Shown one piece after another: positions 14,896 to 24,737 of a stretch of DNA of 36,957 nucleotides. This DNA is from Gammaproteobacteria bacterium (GTDB taxonomy: Bacteria; Pseudomonadota; Gammaproteobacteria; DSM-16500), in the NCBI GenBank assembly GCA_013287235.1, contig JABDEF010000007.1, forward strand, positions 1 through 36,957. Direction: 5' to 3'. Made by a program: the position numbers and the translations under genes. How positions within the stretch are numbered: position 1 is the stretch's first letter; every line of letters starts with the position of its first letter. The notes beneath the pieces were generated by a model. That model was not told the DNA's origin and ran no database searches. It saw nothing but the letters and a program-made list of their open reading frames with translations.

Positions 14896-17583
14896 ATGGC
14901 GCATTATCTATCTAAGTTCTTTCAACCCAATTCTATTGCTGTGATCGGAGCAAGTGATAGGCCAAATTCCGTTGGAATGAAGGTGTTTAAAAATTTGCTT
15001 GAGGGAAAATTTATTGGAAAATTTTATGCTGTTAATCCTAAGCATACCAATGTTCAAAGCCAACTTTGTTATTCTTCAGTGAAAGAAATTCATGAAAATA
15101 TTGATCTTGCGATTATTACAACACCGAACCATACCGTACAAAAAATCCTTACAGAATGCGGAGAAAAAAACATTCGAGCTGCTGTTATTATCTCCTCAGG
15201 ATTTAGTGAAACAGGAAAGGAGGGGAAGGAATTAGAATTACAAATTTTAAAAATAGCACAGCAAAATCACATTCGTATCATTGGACCAAATTGTTTAGGT
15301 ATTATGCGTCCTCATATAAAAATGAATGCCACCTTTGATAACAATTTTGCATTGCCAGATGGTATTGCTCTCGTTTCACAATCAGGCGCAATCGTAGCCG
15401 CGATTTTAGATTGGGCAGTGAATAAAAAAATAGGTTTTTCATCATTAATATCGCTAGGAAATGGCTCAGATGTTGATTTTGGCGATGTGTTAGATTATTT
15501 AGCGATTGACACAGAAACAAAAAGTATTTTGTTGTATATAGAAGGTATTAAAAATGCCAGACGATTTATGAGCGGACTGCGTGCTGCTGCGCGCACAAAA
15601 CCCGTGATTGCAATAAAAGGCGGCGTTAATCATCAGGGATCACGCGCTGCTTTATCTCATACCGGCGCGATCATTGGTAATGATGATGTATTTGATGCTG
15701 CTTTAAAACGCGCGGGTGTCGTAAGGGTTGTAACGATCGATGAACTTTTTTCTGCTGCTGAAATTCTTTCTGGTCGTCATTATCAAGTGAAAGGCAATCG
15801 TTTGACTATCATTACCAATGGTGGTGGGGCAGGTGTCATGGCTGCTGATCAAGCTTCTAAATTGAATGTCTTATTGCCTGAATTAAGCCAGAAAGCAATA
15901 GAAAGCCTGGATAAGGTTCTTCCCGCACAATGGTCACATCATAATCCAGTCGATATCATTGGAGATGCAACCCCTGAGCGTTATCATGCTGTCCTTGATA
16001 TTTGTTCTCAGGAAGCAGTGGATGGGATATTAAGTATTCTCGTGCCTGTTGCAATGTCTAATCCAATCAAAGTCGCTAAACAAATCATTCGAGATTCCAA
16101 ACGCTCAGAAAAATTAATTTTAGCTTGTTGGATGGGGGAAAAACAGGTTCGATCATCATGGAAATTGTTCGAAAAGCATAAAATACCTTTTTTTAATACG
16201 CCAGAAAAAGCGATCTCTGCCTTTTCCTATTTAGCAGATTATTACTATAATCAACAATTACTTATTCAAATACCAAAACCATTTTCACCGGAGCAACAAT
16301 CCGATGTTGGGATAGCGCGTTCAATGATTGAATTCGCTTTGAATGAAAATAGAAATATACTAACGACCACTGAAACTAAAAAAATATTAAAAGCATTTTT
16401 AATACCTATTTCAGAAGTGCAAGAAGCAAAAACAAAAGATGAAGCCATCACCATGGCAAGAAAGATAGGCTTTCCTCTGGTCATGAAAATCAATTCGCCT
16501 GATATTAGTCATAAACAGGAAGCGCATGGGGTTGCACTTAATATTACGAATGAACAGGCAGTACAAGAAACCTTTGATAAATTAATGGATTCTGCTAAAA
16601 AAACATTTCCTAATGCCCATATTTTAGGCGTGACGCTTGAACCAATGATTAAGAGTCCTAATGATCGTGAATTAATGATCGGCGTGATGAATGATAAGGT
16701 GTTCGGGCCTGTCATCAGTTTTGGCGTAGGTGGCACATTTGTTGAAATTAACAAAGATCGCGCGCTTGCGCTTCCACCTTTAAATAAATTTCTTGCGGAA
16801 CGTTTAATTGCGAGAACAAAAATAGCAAAGGCGTTAAAAAAATTTCGTAATATGCCAGCCGTTAATATGGATGCTGTCATAAATATATTATTACGCATCT
16901 CAGAAATGATATGTGCATTACCTCATATTCAAGAGATGGATATTAATCCTATTATCGTTAATGATAGAAATGCGATTGCTGTTGATGCCAGGATGGTGGT
17001 GCAGAAAGTATCCTCTTCTGTTCCCTATTATCATATGGCCATTCATCCCTATCCTGATTGCCTAATTTCATCTTTTGAAATAGAAAATACACAAATTACA
17101 TTGCGTCCTATACGACCAGAGGATGCAGAATTAGAACAAGCATTCATGGATGATCTTTCTAATCAATCAAAATATTCTCGTTTTATGGGAAATATAAAAG
17201 AATTATCACCCGCAATGTTAGTACGTTTTACGCAAATAGATTACGATAAAGAAATGGCAATGGTTGCATCTTATCACGATGAAAAACACGAAAGGATTAT
17301 TGGTATTACACGATATATCTTTAATCCAGATGGAGAAACAGCTGAATTTGCAATCGTGGTTGCAGATGCTTGGCACCATAAAGGAATTGGATCCAAATTA
17401 TTAACGTCTTTAATCAATATCGCAAAAAATAAGGGAATAAAATCTATCGAAGGTATGGTTTTTTCTAGTAATGCGAGTATGTTAGAACTGGTTCGTCATC
17501 ACGGATTTAATATTTATGATAGTGATGATCGAACAGTTAAATGGGTTAAAAAAATCCTATCGGAACATAACCTTAGGATGTAA
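14896..17583 (+). CDS. Acyl-CoA synthetase (ADP-forming)-like / GNAT acetyltransferase fusion, Pat family
   Basis: An 895-residue fusion. Residues 1-460 are the CoA-binding and ligase-CoA domains of NDP-forming acyl-CoA synthetases (IAVIGASDRPNSVG, GPNCLGIM, VSQSGAI, and His255 in LSHTGAIIG, the residue phosphorylated in active ligases). Residues 470-700 are an ATP-grasp domain (FPLVMKINSPDISHKQEAHGV, DRELMIG). Residues 733-890 are a GNAT acetyltransferase (ITLRPIRPEDAELEQ, HKGIGSKLLTSL, the acetyl-CoA loop). This is the layout of E. coli PatZ/YfiQ and Salmonella Pat, which acetylate acetyl-CoA synthetase. Unlike E. coli PatZ, the ligase His is retained, so some ligase activity is possible. 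Operon with the upstream dehydrogenase. Confidence 0.87.
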   Translation: MAHYLSKFFQPNSIAVIGASDRPNSVGMKVFKNLLEGKFIGKFYAVNPKHTNVQSQLCYSSVKEIHENIDLAIITTPNHTVQKILTECGEKNIRAAVIISSGFSETGKEGKELELQILKIAQQNHIRIIGPNCLGIMRPHIKMNATFDNNFALPDGIALVSQSGAIVAAILDWAVNKKIGFSSLISLGNGSDVDFGDVLDYLAIDTETKSILLYIEGIKNARRFMSGLRAAARTKPVIAIKGGVNHQGSRAALSHTGAIIGNDDVFDAALKRAGVVRVVTIDELFSAAEILSGRHYQVKGNRLTIITNGGGAGVMAADQASKLNVLLPELSQKAIESLDKVLPAQWSHHNPVDIIGDATPERYHAVLDICSQEAVDGILSILVPVAMSNPIKVAKQIIRDSKRSEKLILACWMGEKQVRSSWKLFEKHKIPFFNTPEKAISAFSYLADYYYNQQLLIQIPKPFSPEQQSDVGIARSMIEFALNENRNILTTTETKKILKAFLIPISEVQEAKTKDEAITMARKIGFPLVMKINSPDISHKQEAHGVALNITNEQAVQETFDKLMDSAKKTFPNAHILGVTLEPMIKSPNDRELMIGVMNDKVFGPVISFGVGGTFVEINKDRALALPPLNKFLAERLIARTKIAKALKKFRNMPAVNMDAVINILLRISEMICALPHIQEMDINPIIVNDRNAIAVDARMVVQKVSSSVPYYHMAIHPYPDCLISSFEIENTQITLRPIRPEDAELEQAFMDDLSNQSKYSRFMGNIKELSPAMLVRFTQIDYDKEMAMVASYHDEKHERIIGITRYIFNPDGETAEFAIVVADAWHHKGIGSKLLTSLINIAKNKGIKSIEGMVFSSNASMLELVRHHGFNIYDSDDRTVKWVKKILSEHNLRM

Positions 17584-17590
17584 CAGGATC

Positions 17591-18067
17591 TTAACCCAGT
17601 TGTATGATTGGGGTATGCGTTTCTGTCGGGATTTCAATGCGACAGATGGGACTTTTTTTTACCCAATTCGAGATAAGATTTATTCTACAATCTTTATAAA
17701 GTCCCGCTGAAATAAATTCACTGTTTTTTTCAGATTTTTTAACTAAGTCTTGCTCACTCTTTGTATCGGGAGAGGAAACCATCACATATTCATCATCCAT
17801 AAGGGATTTTGTATTGTAATAGATTTTAGCTTCGAGAAACCATTCTTTTGCTTTGAGATTGCCCATATTTTCTGCGGCTTTAAAAAACAGCAGTGACTTT
17901 CTTATCAGTACTTTCGCGCGTGTTTCGTTACAGTTGGGATTGTCATAATATTGTTTAGCCTGTCGATAATATTTTAAGGCTTCTTGTAACAATATTTCCC
18001 CTGTTTTTGTACTGTCATCTATCGAACTTTCTGTCATAAATTGCGATTGGATTCGTGAGTGTGACAT
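17591..18067 (-). CDS. Small uncharacterised protein with a TPR/Sel1-like helical pair
   Basis: A 158-residue protein not recognised as a family. Residues 23-85 (LLQEALKYYRQAKQYY, then RKSLLFFKAAENMGNLKAKEWF) look like two or three helix-turn-helix units of the TPR/Sel1 sort, with the small-aromatic spacing of those repeats. The second half is polar and includes a Cys pair (DCRIN, ICRIE). No signal peptide. GGGAG lies 8 nt before the ATG. Its stop is only 7 bp from the stop of the convergent synthetase fusion, with no terminator between. Its small size, isolation and composition resemble other effector-like singletons in this window; the function is unknown. Confidence 0.6.
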   Translation of the reverse strand: MSHSRIQSQFMTESSIDDSTKTGEILLQEALKYYRQAKQYYDNPNCNETRAKVLIRKSLLFFKAAENMGNLKAKEWFLEAKIYYNTKSLMDDEYVMVSSPDTKSEQDLVKKSEKNSEFISAGLYKDCRINLISNWVKKSPICRIEIPTETHTPIIQLG

Positions 18068-18104
18068 CCTTTTTACTCCCTTCCTATTAGTAAGACCCCG
18101 TCTT

Positions 18105-18178
18105 CCCGTAATGTTTTTATACGGGACCTCTTGTAGGAGATCTCGGGCAAGAGGTCCCGTATAAAAACATTACGGGAC
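18105..18178. repeat. Perfect 30-bp inverted repeat (TCCCGTAATG family)
   Basis: Arms 18105-18134 (TCCCGTAATGTTTTTATACG and on through GGACCTCTTG) and 18149-18178 are exact reverse complements around a 14-nt loop. The pairing extends outward with one mismatch to roughly 18100 and 18183. It lies in the 122-bp gap between the small gene starting at 18067 and the end of the ABC-F gene (18190). It could end the ABC-F transcript. No second full copy is in the window. Confidence 0.8.
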
Positions 18179-18189
18179 GACGAGAGTGA

Positions 18190-20025
18190 TCAATCATCGC
18201 GGTCATGTGCTTTGAGCCATGCCGCTTCTTTTTCCTGTAACATGGCTGTGATTATGGATTGGTTTTTTAAAAGTTCTTGTAGTTCCGTCTTATTTTGCTT
18301 GCAATAGAGTTGTGTATCATTCAATTTTTGTTGTATGACATCTAACTCTTTTTCCAATTTTTCCATTTCCTTTTCTAATTTTTTTATTTCTTCCATTAAA
18401 GGGGATGACGCTTGCGATTTTTTAGAAGGTTTCGAGGAAAGGATATTTTCTTGTTTACGAAAATCAAATAACCAACGTTCATAATCATTGAGGTCGCCAT
18501 CATACCGATTTAATTTTTGATTTGCAACCAACATTAATTGATCGACGGTACTCCTTACTAAAAAACGATCGTGCGAGACCAGAATCATCGCGCCTTGATA
18601 TTCTTGCAATGCTAAACTCAACGCTTGTCGCATTTCTAAATCTAAATGGTTGGTCGGTTCATCCAACAATAATAAATTGGGTTTTTGCCAAACAATTAAT
18701 GCGAGTGCAAGACGGGATTTTTCACCACCTGAAAAAATCTCCACATTTTCATGTACGCGTTTTTCTGGGAATCCAAAACTGCCTAAATAGGTTCTTAATT
18801 CTTGTTCGCGACTATTCGGTGCCAATTTTTTTAAATGATCCAGTGGCGTTTCAGAAAGATTTAAATGATCGACTTGATGCTGCGCAAAATACCCAATTTG
18901 TAAACCGCTACTGATTTCTCTTATACCGGTACGTGCGGTGATGTCACCTGCCAACAATTTAATTAAACTGGATTTTCCCGCACCATTCGGTCCCAAAAGA
19001 GCAATACGGTCAGAAGGCGCAATGCTCAAGTTGAGATGATCTAATACTAATTTATCACCATACGCGATACTCGCATCTTCTAAACGTAAAAGCGGATTGG
19101 GACACTTTTCCGGTTTTTTAAAGTGAAATTGAAAAACGGATTCTTGTTGCACCGCGCTCACGATTTCTAATCGTTCGAGTGCCTTTACCCGGCTTTGTGC
19201 TTGACGTGCTTTGGAAGCTTTTGCACGAAAACGGTCGATAAATTTTTGTAAATGCGCAATGTGTTTTTGCTGTTTTTCGAATGCCGCTTGTTGTAAAAGC
19301 ATAGCGTCAACGCGTTGTTTTTCGAAGGAAGAATAGTTGCCCGTATATAATTTTAAGATTTGATGTGAAATATGCGCGATGTGATCTACCACACGATCTA
19401 AAAAATCCCTGTCATGTGAAATCAATAACAAAGTACCGGGATAATCCAATAACCATTTTTCTAACCATATCACCGCATCTAAATCCAGATGGTTTGTAGG
19501 TTCGTCTAGTAATAAAATATCACCACGTGCCATCAGTGCTTTGGCAAGATTTAAACGCACACGCCAACCGCCAGAAAATTCACTGACCCGTTGTTCTTGT
19601 TCTTTTTGGCTGAATCCCAAACCATTTAATAATTGTGCCGCACGTGAGGGTGCAGTATAGGCATCAATTTCACCTAATCTTGCATGTAAATGCGCGATTT
19701 GATGTCCATCGTCTTTATCTTCCGCGATGCGCAATGCGTCTTGCAAGGATTGTAGTTCGCTATCCCCTTCTAAAACAAAATCCAATGCGGATTTTTCATA
19801 CGCCGGGGTTTCTTGTGCCACATGGGCGAATTTCAAACGGCGAGGAAGTTCAAGTTCCCCCGTATCGGTTTCTAATTCGCCGAGTAAAAGTGAAAATAAA
19901 CTTGTTTTACCCGAACCATTTTCACCAATGAGACCAATACGCTGTTTATGATAGATCGTCCAATTGACTTCTTTGAGAAGTACACGTGTCCCGCGGCGTA
20001 GAGATACATTCTTTAACGTTATCAT
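18190..20025 (-). CDS. yheS: ABC-F family ribosome-associated ATPase, YheS-like
   Basis: A 611-residue soluble protein with two ABC ATPase domains and no membrane segment. The first has GLIGENGSGKTSL, signature FSGGWRVRLNLAKAL and Walker B LLLDEPTNHLDLD; the second has ALLGPNGAGKSSL, FSGGEKSRLALAL and LLLDEPTNHLDLE. Between them is the basic linker (QKFIDRFRAKASKARQAQSR) that in ABC-F proteins reaches the ribosomal P site. A coiled coil lies near residues 540-600. ABC-F factors bind the E site and adjust translating ribosomes. Length and linker fit YheS better than Uup or EttA. The tRNA-Pro gene lies directly upstream on the same strand. Confidence 0.88.
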   Translation of the reverse strand: MITLKNVSLRRGTRVLLKEVNWTIYHKQRIGLIGENGSGKTSLFSLLLGELETDTGELELPRRLKFAHVAQETPAYEKSALDFVLEGDSELQSLQDALRIAEDKDDGHQIAHLHARLGEIDAYTAPSRAAQLLNGLGFSQKEQEQRVSEFSGGWRVRLNLAKALMARGDILLLDEPTNHLDLDAVIWLEKWLLDYPGTLLLISHDRDFLDRVVDHIAHISHQILKLYTGNYSSFEKQRVDAMLLQQAAFEKQQKHIAHLQKFIDRFRAKASKARQAQSRVKALERLEIVSAVQQESVFQFHFKKPEKCPNPLLRLEDASIAYGDKLVLDHLNLSIAPSDRIALLGPNGAGKSSLIKLLAGDITARTGIREISSGLQIGYFAQHQVDHLNLSETPLDHLKKLAPNSREQELRTYLGSFGFPEKRVHENVEIFSGGEKSRLALALIVWQKPNLLLLDEPTNHLDLEMRQALSLALQEYQGAMILVSHDRFLVRSTVDQLMLVANQKLNRYDGDLNDYERWLFDFRKQENILSSKPSKKSQASSPLMEEIKKLEKEMEKLEKELDVIQQKLNDTQLYCKQNKTELQELLKNQSIITAMLQEKEAAWLKAHDRDD

Positions 20026-20040
20026 AATGTTTGACTTGAG

Positions 20041-20114
20041 TCGGGGTGACAGGATTTGAACCTGCGGCCCCTGCCTCCCGAAAGCAGTGCTCTACCAGGC
20101 TGAGCTACACCCCG
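20041..20114 (-). tRNA. tRNA-Pro (CGG)
   Basis: Read on the minus strand: acceptor CGGGGTG pairs with CACCCCG; the D arm is GCTCAGCCTGGTAGAGC; the anticodon arm CTGCT-TTCGGGA-GGCAG has anticodon CGG in a 7-nt loop; the T arm contains GGTTCAAATCC. The 5' C1 (C1-G72 pair) and anticodon fit tRNA-Pro as in E. coli proK. The 3' CCA is not encoded: after the discriminator A the sequence continues CTC. Confidence 0.93.
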
Positions 20115-20147
20115 TGGTTAAATATAAAAATAAGACCTTGAAACTTA

Positions 20148-20176
20148 TCATGCCAGCATGCTGTAGGGTGGCATGA
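20148..20176. terminator. Hairpin after ispB, fragment of the GTCATGCCAGCATGCT family
   Basis: TCATGCCA (20148-20155) and TGGCATGA (20169-20176) pair around GCATGCTGTAGGG. The first 15 bases match the arm of the repeat at 24738-24811. It lies just beyond the ispB stop on its transcript side and before the tRNA. Confidence 0.45.
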
Positions 20177-20187
20177 CAATGGTTATT

Positions 20188-21147
20188 TTAATAATGCCGC
20201 TCCACCACAAACTGCGTCAGTGTCTTCAACGCTTCTCGATAAGGTGATTCGGGAATATCGATGAGCATTTTAATGGCTTTTTCTGCATGTGATTTTGCAG
20301 CTTCGTGAGTGTACTCGATAGCACCCGTAGATTCAATAATTTCCATAATGGAGTCAAGATTTTCTGATGAGCCATTGCTAATCGCTTGACGCAATACGGT
20401 AGCCGAGGCAACTGACCCTGTACGTAACGCATAAATAATCGGTAAGGTGGGTTTTCCTTCAATTAAATCATTGCCTCTATTTTTCCCGGTGTCGACAGCG
20501 TAGTCCAATGCATCATCAATTAATTGATAAGCAATCCCTAAATGTAATCCATAGTACTGCATGGCTTTTAAATATTTTTCTGTATCTGTTGAGAGTGCCG
20601 CGCCCGTTTGTGTTGCCACTTCAAATAATTTTGCGGTTTTACGTTCTATGACTTCATAATACGCTTCTTCTGTGGTATTGGGATTGTGACAATTAAGGAG
20701 TTGTAAGACTTCACCTTCAGCAATGATATTGGTCGCATTGGCAAAAATATCTAAGATAGGAATATTTTTGAGTTTGACGATCAATTGAAAAGCACGCGAA
20801 TATAAAAAATCTCCCACGAGCACACTTGCCTCATTACCCCATAAGACATTTGCCGTTTGACGGCCGCGACGCATGTTCGAATTATCTACCACATCATCGT
20901 GTAATAATGTGGCGGTATGTATCAATTCGACGGCAGCGGCAAGATCAATATGTTGTTCTTTTTGATGGGCAAAAGCATGTGCTGTCAGTAATACTAAAAG
21001 CGGTCGAATGCGTTTGCCACCACAGTGCAAAATATACTCAATCAACTGATTAATAAATGGAATATCTGATTTTAGTTCATTACAAATGAATCGGTCGGTC
21101 GCGATCAAGTCGTGACTGACCAAGGAACGTATCGATTCCAAGGGCAT
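20188..21147 (-). CDS. ispB: Octaprenyl diphosphate synthase
   Basis: A 319-residue trans-polyprenyl diphosphate synthase that builds the long isoprenoid side chain of ubiquinone. GGKRIRPLL (43-51) is followed by the first Asp-rich motif HDDVVDNSNMRR (Asp84, Asp85, Asp88) and the second, LIDDALDYAVDTGKNRGNDL, which bind magnesium and the allylic substrate. In place of bulky residues five and four positions before the first motif there are Thr and Leu, in line with a long-chain product. The product length (C40 or other) cannot be fixed by eye. ispB is often divergent from rplU-rpmA-obgE in gammaproteobacteria; here the Tgl-like gene has been inserted between them. Confidence 0.9.
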   Translation of the reverse strand: MPLESIRSLVSHDLIATDRFICNELKSDIPFINQLIEYILHCGGKRIRPLLVLLTAHAFAHQKEQHIDLAAAVELIHTATLLHDDVVDNSNMRRGRQTANVLWGNEASVLVGDFLYSRAFQLIVKLKNIPILDIFANATNIIAEGEVLQLLNCHNPNTTEEAYYEVIERKTAKLFEVATQTGAALSTDTEKYLKAMQYYGLHLGIAYQLIDDALDYAVDTGKNRGNDLIEGKPTLPIIYALRTGSVASATVLRQAISNGSSENLDSIMEIIESTGAIEYTHEAAKSHAEKAIKMLIDIPESPYREALKTLTQFVVERHY

Positions 21148-21183
21148 GGGGTTTTTTTCTCAGCAGTTTTTATTCCAGAGGTT

Positions 21184-21209
21184 GCATGCTAGTTTGGAGG
21201 GTAGCATGC
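21184..21209. repeat. Small GCATGCTA inverted repeat upstream of ispB
   Basis: GCATGCTA (21184-21191) and TAGCATGC (21202-21209) form a perfect 8-bp stem around a 10-nt loop. It resembles the core of the GTCATGCCAGCATGCT family. It lies in the ispB upstream region. The rest of the 225-bp gap 21148-21372 is AT-rich and holds the promoter of the next gene. Confidence 0.4.
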
Positions 21210-21288
21210 TGTCAAGTTGGATAGATCGTGGACCCATAATTTAAAATGCATTTATTGATTAATTTTTGCCCTAATTTATGAAAAGCAA

Positions 21289-21316
21289 TTGATTTAATTA
21301 TTTAATATTGTATAAT
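21289..21316 (+). promoter_or_regulatory. Sigma-70-type promoter of the Tgl-like gene
   Basis: TTGATT (21289-21294), a 16-bp AT-only-rich spacer and TATAAT (21311-21316), preceded by TG. It lies 57 bp before the ATG at 21373, which has a GAGG ribosome site. Confidence 0.6.
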
Positions 21317-21372
21317 ATTAAAACATATTATGTTAAATAACAGTTATTTTTAACCAAAATGAGGAAAATAAA

Positions 21373-22842
21373 ATGTCTCTTACCACACGTCAGGCTACTA
21401 GTGAGCTAGAACAAACTTTTACCAAGGCGCTTATTGAAACGATTCAACTCGTAAATTCAACACCTCGAGATCAGCGCGGTGTTTGGTATTATGATGATTA
21501 CCATGCGTACTGTCAGGAACACAAGATTTCTTTTAAGGAAGATCTAAGAACAGGGTTTGCCAATCCAGAATATTGGAAAAAGACTGGCAGATGTACTTTT
21601 GAATTAAAAGATGGAAAAAAGCCTAGCGAAGCTATTAAAGCATTTATGAGTGGTTTTACGATAGCGGATTGTGGCAATATAATTACAGTAGCTAAATATG
21701 CAGCATTGTTAAAAGTTTTGGGGGAAGAAAAGTTTAATTTACTTTTTAGCACTTCCTGCGCATCTTTAATCATTAGTCAAAACCTTTATGAACGTACAGC
21801 ACCCACTTCCTCTTTCTTTTTTGATGTTTTAAATAATGACACTGCAAGCCCAGGTGAAATAGGTTCTCGACCGGTGGTTGCTGGGGATATGTGTCATTTG
21901 AGAGGAGTCTTTTTTTATCGTAATAAACATCCAGCTGGTACCTCAAGCGGATTTAATGTCGTTTGTGTTGGAAAAAATGAAGCTAAAGAAGATCTATTTA
22001 TAGGTTTTGGACCGAACACATTTATTAAGCCTTTAACTGAGCGAGAGTTTCAAGAAGTTTTTATTCGTTATTATAATTTAGATAGGAGTACTTTTGATAT
22101 GGAACTTCTTAGAGGAGCTTCCTTGCGTTTCGAAGAAAAATTATCTTTTCCGGAAGATGCGCCATGCGTAGACGGATTTTTACCTGGATCAGTCGTTCGT
22201 CCTGACTTTAAAAAAATCAATGCGTATGTTTTGGCAGATCAAAATATCGTAGTTAGAAAGTTTTATTCAGAATTGAAAGATGAAGGTGAGTTAAGAACAT
22301 CAAAAGAAAAGTCAGTTTCAGAAGATAAAGGTTTAATATTGCAGATGGAAATGCTGCGCTCACAGTGCTCACACCATACTATGACAAATTACTCAGACCA
22401 TACTATGACAATGTGCTTACAGCTAGATTTAGATTCGCCATCAGTTTCAAAAAGTGAGTTTGATGAATTAAATAAAATATTGGGTAAATATCCAGATAAT
22501 GTTAAAGCGCGGCTTAAAAGAGCGCTTTTTTATAGAAACAAAGCAGAATACAAAAATGCTCTTGATGATTATGATCATGTCTATAAACAGTATAAAACTC
22601 ATCAGGAAGCCTCTGAAGGAGTCGCTTTTTGTAAAAAAATACTAGGGATAGTAAAAAATAAGTCTGAAGGAGCTTCGCTAGCATCAGAAGTTCATTCCGA
22701 AACGGTTGCTCCATCAAGCAGTGCTATTGGTAGTATATATAGCACAGGTTTTACGACATTTTCCTCAACGCTTGCTTCACGAAGATCGGTTGTTTCATCA
22801 ACCCGTTCAGAATGTCCGACACTTTCTTCCTCGGAGGTATAA
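21373..22842 (+). CDS. Tgl-like transglutaminase domain protein with TPR-like region, effector candidate
   Basis: A 489-residue protein whose residues 60-215 resemble the Bacillus spore-coat transglutaminase Tgl as I remember it: YWKKTGRCTFELKDG matches its YW...ELK segment; PSEAIKAF, then IADCGNIITVAKYAALLKVL and GEEKFNLLF follow the order of the Tgl PSKAI, FECATAIVIIYYLAL and GEDKFN blocks, placing Cys100 on the Tgl catalytic Cys. VVAGDMCHLRGVFFYRN and SGFNVVCVGKNEAKE match LGDCLYFKN and GENVILLGEDKYF. Asp99 stands where Tgl has Glu115, and Phe194 where it has Glu187. Residues 365-430 look like TPR helices (NVKARLKRALFYRNKAEY), and the last 50 are Ser/Thr-rich and disordered. No signal peptide. 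Protein crosslinking or deamidation of host proteins is a plausible but unproven role. Confidence 0.7.
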   Translation: MSLTTRQATSELEQTFTKALIETIQLVNSTPRDQRGVWYYDDYHAYCQEHKISFKEDLRTGFANPEYWKKTGRCTFELKDGKKPSEAIKAFMSGFTIADCGNIITVAKYAALLKVLGEEKFNLLFSTSCASLIISQNLYERTAPTSSFFFDVLNNDTASPGEIGSRPVVAGDMCHLRGVFFYRNKHPAGTSSGFNVVCVGKNEAKEDLFIGFGPNTFIKPLTEREFQEVFIRYYNLDRSTFDMELLRGASLRFEEKLSFPEDAPCVDGFLPGSVVRPDFKKINAYVLADQNIVVRKFYSELKDEGELRTSKEKSVSEDKGLILQMEMLRSQCSHHTMTNYSDHTMTMCLQLDLDSPSVSKSEFDELNKILGKYPDNVKARLKRALFYRNKAEYKNALDDYDHVYKQYKTHQEASEGVAFCKKILGIVKNKSEGASLASEVHSETVAPSSSAIGSIYSTGFTTFSSTLASRRSVVSSTRSECPTLSSSEV

Positions 22843-22908
22843 CAGAAACCTTTATCAAACCCGAGCGCTCATTTTTGAAAATTTTATAAACAACCAGATT
22901 TAGCGTAC

Positions 22909-22937
22909 TTGCGATAAATCTTAATAATCTCTATAAT
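22909..22937 (+). promoter_or_regulatory. Promoter of rplU-rpmA
   Basis: TTGCGA (22909-22914), exactly 17 bp, then TATAAT (22932-22937), 45 bp before the rplU ATG. One of the best sigma-70 matches in the window, as expected for a ribosomal protein operon. Confidence 0.75.
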
Positions 22938-22981
22938 CCCACTCCTTTCAGGTGAGTAAAGCATTTTTGGAGTAGATAACA

Positions 22982-23293
22982 ATGTATGCAGTGATTCGGA
23001 GCGGTGGTAAGCAATATCGCGTGATGGAAGGGCAAACCCTCAAATTAGAAAAACTCGATGTTTCTCCCGGTGCGACAGTGGATTTTGATCAAGTATTGAT
23101 GGTGGCCAATGGCGGTGATATTAAAATCGGCCAACCTTTTTTAAAAGACTGCAAGGTTGCCGCATCTGTGATTTCGCAAGGTAGACATGAAAAAATTCGT
23201 ATTATGAAATTTAGACGCCGTAAACATCATCAAAAAGAAACCGGTCATCGGCAGTATTTTACTGAAGTGAAAATCGAAAAGATTGAAGTTTAA
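22982..23293 (+). CDS. rplU: 50S ribosomal protein L21
   Basis: A 103-residue L21 of standard length: [20 protein letters not shown] at the start, the [17 protein letters not shown] strand region, and the signature [23 protein letters not shown] near the C-terminus that contacts 23S rRNA domain V with L20. First gene of rplU-rpmA; GGAG lies 9 nt before the ATG. It is 12 bp ahead of rpmA. Confidence 0.97.
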   Translation: MYAVIRSGGKQYRVMEGQTLKLEKLDVSPGATVDFDQVLMVANGGDIKIGQPFLKDCKVAASVISQGRHEKIRIMKFRRRKHHQKETGHRQYFTEVKIEKIEV

Positions 23294-23305
23294 GAGGATT
23301 TTGCA

Positions 23306-23593
23306 ATGGCACATAAAAAAGCGGGCGGTAGTACACGGAACGGACGTGACTCAAACCCGAAATATTTAGGCGTCAAACGTTTCGGCGGACAAGTCGTGAA
23401 TGCCGGTGAAATTATTGTTCGTCAACGCGGCACCCAGTTCCATCCTGGACGCCATGTCGGCATAGGTAGAGACCATACGTTATATGCATTGGTCGCAGGA
23501 AAAGTCGTATTTGGCAGAAAAGGTGCGATGCACAAGCGCTGTGTGAATATTGAGCCGTTGCCTGTGGAAGATAGCACGGAAAGTGCGGCTTAG
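23306..23593 (+). CDS. rpmA: 50S ribosomal protein L27
   Basis: A 95-residue L27. The N-terminus [20 protein letters not shown] reaches the peptidyl transferase centre in the family; it begins directly with AHKKAGG, so there is no cleaved N-terminal extension of the Staphylococcus type. [20 protein letters not shown] is diagnostic. It is about 10 residues longer than E. coli L27, with an acidic tail (EDSTESAA). Co-transcribed with rplU. A palindromic element begins 3 bp after the stop and separates it from obgE. Confidence 0.97.
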   Translation: MAHKKAGGSTRNGRDSNPKYLGVKRFGGQVVNAGEIIVRQRGTQFHPGRHVGIGRDHTLYALVAGKVVFGRKGAMHKRCVNIEPLPVEDSTESAA

Positions 23594-23596
23594 TTA

Positions 23597-24733
<1,137 letters not shown>

Positions 24734-24737
24734 AGAT

